Positions 15,729 to 21,224 of a stretch of 21,224 nt of DNA are shown one piece after another. The stretch covers positions 1-21,224 of the forward strand of contig JBGGNE010000478.1 in assembly GCA_041287705.1 (NCBI GenBank), read 5' to 3'. Positions within the stretch are counted from its first letter, which is position 1, and every line of letters begins with the position of its first letter. Position numbers and translations under genes: made by a program. The notes below the pieces were generated by a model that did no database searches, was not told where the DNA came from, and saw only the letters and a program-made list of their open reading frames with translations. The DNA is from LW23 sp041287705 (GTDB lineage: Bacteria > Verrucomicrobiota > Verrucomicrobiia > Methylacidiphilales > UBA1321).

Positions 15729-16208
15729 TTACACCCGAATGACTTCCGCGCGAAACGGTTCCTTGCCTGTCTTCGAAAGAATTCCCACGCTCAGTGGCGC
15801 TCCACGATTTGCCAGACCTGCGCTGCCCGGATTAAAGAAGTGAACGCCATGCAACACCTCGTTGCGCGGCACGTGAGTATGGCCATGCAGCAGCCAGTCG
15901 CTCTTCTCCATCACCATGCGGGGCGGTATGTGGATAAGATAGAACTTCTCGCCAAAGCGCAGTTCCTTGCGGGTAAGCGGGTAATCCAGATAGTCATTAT
16001 TGCCCAGCACGCAGATGACCCGGTCGCACATTGCGCGCAGGTTATCCAGAATGTTTTCCTGGCAAACATCACCCAGATGCCAAATCTCGTTAACTCCCGC
16101 AAACAGGGGAATAATTTCCGGCCGCCAGCGGTTGTGGGTGTCGGCAATCACGCCAATACGCCAGGTTTCACGCTCCGCCAGCGTGCTCGGAATAGGTGTC
16201 AGGACCAT
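15729..16208 (-). CDS. YfcE/MJ0936-type metallophosphoesterase
   Basis: A 159-residue protein with the compact calcineurin-like fold of the YfcE/MJ0936 group, small Mn2+- or Ni2+-dependent phosphodiesterases. The metal and catalytic motifs are ADTHN (Asp23, His25), HLGDV (Asp47), GNND (Asn70), His93 in LIHIPP, GHTH (109-112) and the closing NPGS (126-129). His93 is followed by IPP rather than the more usual GH. The ATG at 16208 leaves about 16 residues before the first strand. It sits alone between uvrB and the sit operon, 31 bp after the sitD stop, so it could be the last gene of that transcript. A Mn-dependent enzyme after a Mn transporter is suggestive only. Confidence 0.93.
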   Translation of the reverse strand: MVLTPIPSTLAERETWRIGVIADTHNRWRPEIIPLFAGVNEIWHLGDVCQENILDNLRAMCDRVICVLGNNDYLDYPLTRKELRFGEKFYLIHIPPRMVMEKSDWLLHGHTHVPRNEVLHGVHFFNPGSAGLANRGAPLSVGILSKTGKEPFRAEVIRV

Positions 16209-16239
16209 GCGCGGATACTAACCGATTGTCTGCCTGAAA

Positions 16240-17100
16240 TCAACTGACTGTCGGTTTACTTGGTACAAAAGCCCTGCTTTGTGCTATCAGGCCATACTTT
16301 GGCCCGAAAATCATGGCCAGAATAAAGATGCTGGATTGAGTAAGCACAATACATCCGGCAGTAGACGCATTGCTTAGAAAGCTGATGTATGCGCCAAACA
16401 CACAGGAAAAGACGGAAGCACTAAATGCACTTAACAGCATAAGATCAAACCGATCTGTCAGCATATAAGCGATACAGCCAGGAGTTACCAGCATGGCGAT
16501 AACCAGCAGCACACCAACAGCCTGAAGCGAGGCCACAATGGTTGCGGCCAGCATGGAGAGCAGTGCGTAATGCAGAAACGTTGTGTTAATACCTATGGTG
16601 CGTGCATGACCGGAATCGAAGCAGTACAGCAGCAGATCCTTCTTCATCAACATCAGCGCGAAAAAGGTAATCGTACAGATTATCGTGGTCTGCATCATGT
16701 CGTCGGGCTCAATACCCAGAATATTGCCAAAGAGGATATGGTTAAGATGTTGGTCTGAGTTTACTTTAGTAAACAGAACCAGACCCGCAGCGAACATGCC
16801 CGTAAAAACGATGCCCATTGCGGTATCCTCCTTCAGACGGCTGTTTGCCTTGATGTAGCCCGTGGCTGTGGCGCACATAAGTCCTGCGGCAAAGGCGCCG
16901 ATACTGAGCGGCAGCCCGACCATATAAGCCAGAACTATGCCCGGCAGCACGGCATGGGAAATCGCATCTCCCATCAGCGACCAGCCTTTTAGCACAAGAA
17001 AACATGACAGCACCGCGCAGACTGCCCCAATCAGTGCGCCCATCAGCATGGCGTCCTGCATGAAGGGGTATTGAAACGGGCTAAGCAGGTAAGTGATCAT
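16240..17100 (-). CDS. sitD: Mn/Fe ABC transporter permease SitD-like
   Basis: A 286-residue ABC-3 family permease with about eight hydrophobic helices. It is the second of two related permeases and shares with the first the sequence GWSLMGDAISHAVLPGI near the end of the second helix, plus a late LLVIAMLVTPG segment. Such paired permeases are typical of the Sit/Yfe metal systems. The ATG (17100) overlaps the stop of the preceding permease gene by 4 bp (ATGA). It should form the inner-membrane channel with SitC. The symbol is given by operon order and pairing, since permease sequence alone cannot separate Mn, Fe and Zn. Confidence 0.88.
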   Translation of the reverse strand: MITYLLSPFQYPFMQDAMLMGALIGAVCAVLSCFLVLKGWSLMGDAISHAVLPGIVLAYMVGLPLSIGAFAAGLMCATATGYIKANSRLKEDTAMGIVFTGMFAAGLVLFTKVNSDQHLNHILFGNILGIEPDDMMQTTIICTITFFALMLMKKDLLLYCFDSGHARTIGINTTFLHYALLSMLAATIVASLQAVGVLLVIAMLVTPGCIAYMLTDRFDLMLLSAFSASVFSCVFGAYISFLSNASTAGCIVLTQSSIFILAMIFGPKYGLIAQSRAFVPSKPTVS

Positions 17101-18047
17101 CGTGTTGCCTCCCGTGTTGTCACGGGTTCGGGCAGAGCGTGAGATCCCTCGGTCGTGGCGGCTGATGGCTTGTCCGTGCCTCCGGGCAGCAGTGCCTTCA
17201 AAGAAGCAATACGCTTTGAGCGGGACGCAAGCAGCCCGTGCCTGGGTGCAAACACCAGCGCAAGCAGGAAAAGGCCGGTCTGAAACACTACAATAATGCC
17301 GCCGGAAGATCCGTTAAGAAAGTCACTGGCATAGGCTCCAAAAAAAGAGGTGCTGACACCCATGGCGCAGGCGATCCACAGCATGCGGCTGAACTGGTCC
17401 GTCAGCAGATAGGCTGTTGCGCCTGGAGTAATCAGCATGGCCACAACGAGGCAGGCGCCCACGGTTTGCAGTGCGGCGACAGCGGTAGCGGCCAGCAATG
17501 TCATCAGAGTTACGTGCAGCAACGTGACGTTAATACCGATGCTGCGGGCGTGGTTTGAATCAAAGCAGAACAGAACAAAATCTCTCCATTTCAGGCCGAT
17601 GATGAGCAGCGTAATGCTGGAAATGATGACAATCTGGATAATGTCTGAATCCGCAATGCCCAGAATGTTGCCGAAGATGATGTTCTTTATATTGACGTTG
17701 CTGGGATATAGTGACGTCAGCACCAGTCCCAGCGCAAAGAAAGTGGAAAAAATGACACCAATAACGGCGTCCTCCCGCAGCCGCGTGTTCGACCGCACAA
17801 AGGCCATTCCACCCGCGGCAAGCAGTCCCGCCGCGAATGCTCCAACCGCAAACGGCAGCCCAAAGATATAAGCCAGCGCAACTCCGGGAACCACGGAATG
17901 CGACAAGGCGTCACCCATTAAAGACCAGCCCTTCAGGGTGATAAAGCACGACAAAAAAGCGCAAACACCGCCGATAAGCGCGCTGACGAACATCGCCTTC
18001 AGGGTGTATTCATACTGAAATGGCACCAGCAGGTCTTCGAACGTCAC
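17097..18047 (-). CDS. sitC: Mn/Fe ABC transporter permease SitC-like
   Basis: A 316-residue ABC-3 family permease with about eight helices, GWSLMGDALSHSVVPGV near residue 40 and ACLVVAMLITPGATAYLLTD later, as in metal-chelate permeases. It has a soluble C-terminal extension of about 40 residues, rich in Ser, Thr, Lys and Glu, not needed for the core fold. Its GTG start (18047) overlaps the stop of the ATPase gene by 4 bp (GTGA), and its own stop overlaps the ATG of the next permease. SitC and SitD should form a heterodimeric channel. Confidence 0.9.
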   Translation of the reverse strand: MTFEDLLVPFQYEYTLKAMFVSALIGGVCAFLSCFITLKGWSLMGDALSHSVVPGVALAYIFGLPFAVGAFAAGLLAAGGMAFVRSNTRLREDAVIGVIFSTFFALGLVLTSLYPSNVNIKNIIFGNILGIADSDIIQIVIISSITLLIIGLKWRDFVLFCFDSNHARSIGINVTLLHVTLMTLLAATAVAALQTVGACLVVAMLITPGATAYLLTDQFSRMLWIACAMGVSTSFFGAYASDFLNGSSGGIIVVFQTGLFLLALVFAPRHGLLASRSKRIASLKALLPGGTDKPSAATTEGSHALPEPVTTREATR

Positions 18048-19003
18048 AGTGCGGTTCCTTTCTCTAGTCGGGCTTCCTCTTCTTTTGCGCGTTCGCGCTC
18101 AGCCTTCGTGGAGCCAGGAGTCGGGCGTCCATCTTTGCCCAGCAGCAGCGGGCGCTCATCGTCGCTTAGCAACAGGAGCTCATGCTGCGTCGTGGTGGGA
18201 TCGTCTGTGTGATCGAACTTGAGATGGCGCAGAACTCCGCCAAAAGCGCGCTCCAGATTCGCCTCCGTAAAGATTTCCGCCGTGGGGCCGCTGGCCAGCA
18301 CCGTGCGGTTAATCAGCACCACCTGATCACAATAATCCGGCACGGAGCCCAGATTATGGGTTGATACCAGAATGATATGGCCCTCGCTCCGCAACTCGCG
18401 CAGGAGATCAATGATCGCTGCCTCCGTCTTGACGTCCACGCCCGTGAACGGTTCATCCAGAAGCATAACGCGGCCTCGCTGGGCCAGCGCCCGCGCCAGA
18501 AACACGCGCTTCTTCTGTCCGCCGGAAAGCTCGCCGATCTGGCGATCGCGGAAGTCCTGCATTTTGACGCGCTCCAGACTTTCCGTGGCGATGCGTTTGT
18601 CCTCAGCGCTCGGGATGCGCAGAAAATTCATGTACCCATACCGCCCCATCAGCACCACATCCCAGACACTTACCGGGAAGCTCCAGTCAACCTCTTCTGC
18701 CTGAGGCACATAAGCCACCCAGTTCTTGCGCTGTGCCACGTGAACGGGCTCACCGGCGATACGAACGCTGCCTTTGCTCGGCGTCAGGAACCCCATGACC
18801 GACTTGAAGAGCGTCGACTTACCGCTGCCGTTCACCCCCACAAGCGCGCAAATGGTGCCGGATGTCAGCCGAAAGCTGGCGTCGTACAGAGCCACATTGC
18901 CGTTGTTATAGACGACGGTGACATCCTGAACGGCGACATCCAGCGGAGCGCCAGCCGCATGGGTATTCTGTTGCGATTGCGGAGTTAAGTGACGTGTGCT
19001 CAT
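18044..19003 (-). CDS. sitB: Mn/Fe ABC transporter ATP-binding protein SitB-like
   Basis: A 319-residue ATPase. Walker A is GVNGSGKS (56-63), the Q-loop Gln101 lies in VPQAEEVDWSFP, the signature is LSGGQ (159-163), Walker B is VMLLDEP (179-185) and the switch His is 216. QAEEVDWSFPV and VVLMGRYGYMNFLRIPS are close to the SitB/YfeB version of this fold, and this is the main reason for the Mn/Fe call. ATG 19003 is preferred over a GTG at 19048 because the 15 extra residues match nothing in the family. Neither start has a clear ribosome-binding site. Residues after about 260 form a highly charged, Lys/Glu/Arg-rich tail, longer than the core family needs. Confidence 0.9.
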   Translation of the reverse strand: MSTRHLTPQSQQNTHAAGAPLDVAVQDVTVVYNNGNVALYDASFRLTSGTICALVGVNGSGKSTLFKSVMGFLTPSKGSVRIAGEPVHVAQRKNWVAYVPQAEEVDWSFPVSVWDVVLMGRYGYMNFLRIPSAEDKRIATESLERVKMQDFRDRQIGELSGGQKKRVFLARALAQRGRVMLLDEPFTGVDVKTEAAIIDLLRELRSEGHIILVSTHNLGSVPDYCDQVVLINRTVLASGPTAEIFTEANLERAFGGVLRHLKFDHTDDPTTTQHELLLLSDDERPLLLGKDGRPTPGSTKAERERAKEEEARLEKGTAL

Positions 19004-19042
19004 GATTTTATGACGAAAGCGCTGAAAAGGGAAGAAGCTCGG

Positions 19043-19145
19043 GGACACCGGAAAAGCGCGGGATGATATGAAATTACGGCGATATTAGAATAGTGATATT
19101 AGAATTTAGCTTTCTACACTATCGTTCGATCCCTCGCCGGTGTCC
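19043..19145. repeat. distant 9-bp inverted repeat in the sitA-sitB gap
   Basis: GGACACCGG (19043-19051) and CCGGTGTCC (19137-19145) are exact reverse complements separated by 85 nt of mainly AT-rich sequence. In a sitA-sitB transcript they could close a large stem-loop upstream of sitB, or they may be chance. The spacing is too long for an operator. Confidence 0.35.
19081..19105. repeat. two tandem copies of GATATTAGAAT in the sitA-sitB gap
   Basis: GATATTAGAAT occurs at 19081-19091 and 19095-19105 with a 14-bp period, inside the AT-rich part of the gap. It may be a small tandem duplication or a doubled binding site. Confidence 0.55.
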
Positions 19146-19208
19146 ATTGGTGAATAAAGCCGCTCCAGCGCGTTTCGGCTGCATCATCTATTACGGATTG
19201 CTTTGCAA

Positions 19209-19227
19209 CGTTTTGCATCAACAAACG
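19209..19227. promoter_or_regulatory. second copy of the sit operator-like element, upstream of sitB
   Basis: The core TTTGCATCAACAAAC (19212-19226) matches the sitA-upstream core TTTGCAATAACAAAC (20273-20287) at 13 of 15 positions in the same orientation. The flanks are CG...CG, giving partial dyad symmetry (CGTTT...AAACG). It lies about 35 bp past the sitA stop and about 205 bp before sitB. A separate promoter for sitBCD is implied but no good -35/-10 pair is visible. Confidence 0.5.
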
Positions 19228-19259
19228 CAATTCTGAGTGCAGCCTCATGACGCCTGAAC

Positions 19260-20243
19260 TCACTTCCCTGTAAATCCTTTTACAATCGTATCCGCGTTAT
19301 ATTCCAGCATTTTCAGATACGTAGGAGCAGGTCCGTCCGCCGCAGTCAGGGAATCAACGTAAAGCATTCCACCGTAACGGGATCCGGTTTCTTTTGCAAC
19401 CTGCCTCATCGGTTTATCGCTAATAGTGCTCTCAGAGAAAACGACTGGAATCTTATTCTTGCGCACGGTATCGATAACCTTGCGAACCTGGCGGGGCGTA
19501 CCTTCCTCATCCGCATTCACGGGCCACAGGTACAGTTCCTTCATCCCGTAATTGCGTATCAGGTAAGAAAACGCGCCTTCACTGCTCACCAGCCAGCGCT
19601 GTTCCGCGGGAATTGCCTCCAGCTTCTTGCGCACAGGCTCATCGATCGCTTTCAGTTTTTCGACGTAGGCTTTGGCGTTGGCGGTGTAGCCCGCTTCATT
19701 TGCAGGATCCAGCTTTACCAGCGCCTTGCGAATGTTTTCCACATAGATGATCGCGTTGGCAGGGGACATCCAGCTATGCGGATTCGGTTTGCCATTGTAC
19801 GGGCCCTCGGCAATGCCCATGGGTTCAATGCCTTCTGTCACCACAATGCCCGGCACGTTTTTAACTCGCGTAAAGAAACGCTCGAACCAGCGCTCCAGGC
19901 CCAGGCCGTTCCAGATAACGAGATCCGCGGACTGCGCCTTTACGATATCCTGGGGCGTCGGTTCGTACTCATGAATCTCCGCGCCTGGCTTGGTGATGGA
20001 CTCGACCGTCGCGTATTCACCGGCCACGTTCTGCGCTATATCCTGCAGAATGGTAAAGGTCGTGACGATGACCTTTTTCTTGTGAGCCGGCGCAGGCGGC
20101 ACATCCGCAGCTGCGCCAAACGGGATAAGGACCCACGCCATAAGCGCGAACGTCAGGACGGCTGAAGCGGAAGCGATTGAAAGCCAACGCTTTCCTCGGC
20201 CGGGCAATTGAGAACGGGTTGAAATGGAAAGTCTGGAAATCAT
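19260..20243 (-). CDS. sitA: Mn/Fe ABC transporter periplasmic-binding protein SitA-like
   Basis: A 327-residue cluster A-I (ZnuA/TroA-type) metal-binding protein. The long basic N-terminus runs into a hydrophobic segment at about 20-44 with likely signal cleavage near GAAA/DVPP. The four metal ligands expected for this subfamily are all present: His91 in GAEIHEYEPTP, His156 in NPHSWMSP, Glu222 in SSEGAFSY and Asp297 in LYVDSLT. Their spacings (65, 66 and 75) equal those I recall for YfeA (H76, H141, E207, D282). VTTFTILQDIAQNVAG, SITKPGAE and WPVNADEEGTPRQVRKVIDT are typical of SitA/YfeA and unlike ZnuA, which has a His-rich loop. It delivers Mn2+ or Fe2+ to SitC/D. ATG 20243 has no clear ribosome-binding site. 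Confidence 0.93.
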   Translation of the reverse strand: MISRLSISTRSQLPGRGKRWLSIASASAVLTFALMAWVLIPFGAAADVPPAPAHKKKVIVTTFTILQDIAQNVAGEYATVESITKPGAEIHEYEPTPQDIVKAQSADLVIWNGLGLERWFERFFTRVKNVPGIVVTEGIEPMGIAEGPYNGKPNPHSWMSPANAIIYVENIRKALVKLDPANEAGYTANAKAYVEKLKAIDEPVRKKLEAIPAEQRWLVSSEGAFSYLIRNYGMKELYLWPVNADEEGTPRQVRKVIDTVRKNKIPVVFSESTISDKPMRQVAKETGSRYGGMLYVDSLTAADGPAPTYLKMLEYNADTIVKGFTGK

Positions 20244-20260
20244 GGCGCATTAATTTGCTC

Positions 20261-20289
20261 ATTCTATAGAAGTTTGCAATAACAAACTT
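20261..20289 (-). promoter_or_regulatory. sitA promoter region with a 20-bp palindromic operator
   Basis: AAGTTTGCAATAACAAACTT (20270-20289) has two perfect 7-bp arms, AAGTTTG and CAAACTT, around a 6-bp centre. The size and symmetry suit a DtxR/MntR- or Fur-family dimer. On the minus strand a -10-like TAGAAT (complement of 20261-20266) follows immediately, so a bound repressor would cover the -35 region. No consensus -35 is visible. The site is 27 bp upstream of the sitA ATG. Regulation by metal is inferred from position only. Confidence 0.6.
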
Positions 20290-20348
20290 TTTGAAACAGC
20301 AATAATATTTGCTCGGATGGGATGGCTAAATAACCTGCCAGCAAGAAC

Positions 20349-21044
20349 TTAGCCGACAGACAACGCCTGGCCATTATTCCGCGCGTTCATCTTCAGGATA
20401 TACGGCACGGCTTTCTTCGCCCATTCGCGAGGCGTAGGATAGGAGCCGGATTCGCCGCCAAAAGTGGAGCGAAGCATATCCGTATCGATGATGCCGGGAT
20501 TGAGCGCGACAGCGGCCATGCCCTTGGGAATCTCCTGCGAAAGCGATTGCGTGAGACCCTCAATCGCCCACTTTGTTGCGCAGTATGGGGCAACCTCCGG
20601 GCTGGTCGACCGGCCCCAGCCCGAGCTGAAGTTCACGATCACTCCCGCGCGCTGCGCAATCATTGCCGGAGCGTAAGCGGCAATGACATACGCAGTGCCC
20701 TTGATGTTGACATCAACCACATTGGAAAACTCTTCAGGCGGAACTTTCCAGAGCGGCGCGTTGTTGTTGATGAGCGCGGCGTTATTGATCAGAAACGCCG
20801 GTGCACCCACCTTCGAAATGACCGCATCCGCCCAGGCTTTCACCTGAGAAAATTCCGCGATATCCACAGCGTGAAAGAGATGCGTGGGGAAGCGTGCGCT
20901 GAGTTCCTCAATCGCCGCAGCATTCCGCCCGCACCCGCAGACCAGATGGCCCTTTGCGATGAAGTCTTCCGCCATGGCCAGGCCCAGGCCTCGTGTAACT
21001 CCTGTAATAACAACGATTAAAGGGGAGGGAGAGATCGTGCTCAT
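20349..21044 (-). CDS. classical short-chain dehydrogenase/reductase (SDR)
   Basis: A 231-residue NAD(P)-dependent oxidoreductase of the classical SDR family. The cofactor loop is TGVTRGLG (14-21), then NNA (87-89) and Asn113. The catalytic Ser140/141 lies in NFSSGWG and the YxxxK pair is Tyr154/Lys158 in YCATK. The Arg40 after the second strand (GCGRN) favours NADP(H). The substrate is not predictable; the PGIIDTDM segment after the active site is the usual one for this family. The ATG at 21044 gives a normal short N-terminus. It lies 80 bp after the kinase stop at the right edge and 105 bp before sitA, all on the minus strand. The TAA stop sits in a weak inverted repeat (TTAGCC/GGCTAA, 20324-20354). 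Confidence 0.93.
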   Translation of the reverse strand: MSTISPSPLIVVITGVTRGLGLAMAEDFIAKGHLVCGCGRNAAAIEELSARFPTHLFHAVDIAEFSQVKAWADAVISKVGAPAFLINNAALINNNAPLWKVPPEEFSNVVDVNIKGTAYVIAAYAPAMIAQRAGVIVNFSSGWGRSTSPEVAPYCATKWAIEGLTQSLSQEIPKGMAAVALNPGIIDTDMLRSTFGGESGSYPTPREWAKKAVPYILKMNARNNGQALSVG

Positions 21045-21124
21045 GAATCAGGGTTCGCGATGGATTATCAGGGAAGTTGTCAGCAGGAACATACTACAGG
21101 ATTTTGCCGCCGCATCTGCAATGT

Positions 21125-21224
21125 TCAGGCGTTGTGCTGCACAAAGCTCTCGCGAAGTTCCTCGGGCGTCAGTGTGGCGGTGCCCAGCTTGCCTACTACA
21201 ACACCTGCGGCATGATTCGCAATT
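21125..21224 (-). CDS. C-terminus of a heptose-7-phosphate kinase (RfaE1/HldA-like), partial
   Basis: Only the last 32 residues are inside the window; the gene enters from the right edge and stops at TGA 21127-21125. The segment ANHAAGVVVGKLGTATLTPEEL is characteristic of the end of the PfkB-type kinase domain of HldE/RfaE, which phosphorylates D-glycero-D-manno-heptose 7-phosphate for lipopolysaccharide core synthesis. In the bifunctional enterobacterial enzyme this segment is followed by a nucleotidyltransferase domain. Here the protein ends about ten residues later, so this should be a single-function kinase. It implies a Gram-negative envelope with heptose-containing LPS. Confidence 0.8.
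   Translation of the reverse strand, partial: IANHAAGVVVGKLGTATLTPEELRESFVQHNA

Noticed and set aside
19004..19048. GTG at 19048 as the start of SitB
   Set aside because: It adds 15 residues with no family counterpart and has no ribosome-binding site; ATG 19003 is simpler, though not proven.
20324..20354. GGCTAA/TTAGCC stem as a terminator of the SDR gene
   Set aside because: Only 6 bp with an 18-nt or longer loop and no T-run after it; too weak to call as a terminator.

Overview
The window reads as chromosomal DNA from a member of the Verrucomicrobiota. The best pointer is the 1237-residue protein at 2085-5798. Its single prepilin-like N-terminal helix, internal RPFRSMGELGYVFRD block and C-terminal RYWLHIAIDRYTGK block fit the Verru_Chthon cassette protein A family. 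The rest is a moderately GC-rich mix of housekeeping and signalling genes. Several starts are TTG or GTG and Shine-Dalgarno sequences are mostly weak. There is no phage block, CRISPR array or rRNA.

Layout. At 1-1715 are the tail of a protein with a Tyr/Gly-rich end and a SAM-dependent methyltransferase. At 1815-1886 is tRNA-Val(UAC). At 2085-6576 are the Verru_Chthon A-like surface or pseudopilin protein and a translationally coupled exported protein. At 6602-7222 (minus) is an SGNH/GDSL hydrolase. At 7291-7451 is a 161-bp MITE with perfect 35-bp terminal inverted repeats and a TAA target duplication. At 7671-11575 is a signalling pair: a membrane sensor with a periplasmic CxxCH haem motif (Tll0287-like/DUF3365 type) ending in a bare HAMP domain, then a soluble Ser/Thr kinase fused to a class III nucleotide cyclase and two copies of a C-terminal helical module. 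On the minus strand from 13478 to 11657 are an EcsC-family gene and an overlapping alpha/beta hydrolase. Further upstream on the same strand lie uvrB (15671-13521), a YfcE-type phosphodiesterase (16208-15729) and a complete Sit/Yfe-type Mn/Fe ABC transporter, sitABCD (20243-16240). Then come a short-chain dehydrogenase and the C-terminus of a heptose-7-phosphate kinase at the right edge.

How the genes work together. SitA captures Mn2+ or Fe2+ in the periplasm, SitC and SitD form the channel and SitB powers it. The sitB-C-D genes overlap by 4 bp at each junction. A near-identical 15-bp element (TTTGCAnnAACAAAC) lies both in a perfect palindrome upstream of sitA and in the sitA-sitB gap, which suggests two control points for one metal-responsive regulator. 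The haem sensor has no output domain and the kinase-cyclase has no sensory or membrane segment, so they are proposed to form a split transduction system. The kinase gene also has its own good sigma70-like promoter, which fixes its start at 9062. The most novel-looking parts are this signalling pair, the orphan Verru_Chthon A gene with its coupled partner, the twin sit operators and the MITE.
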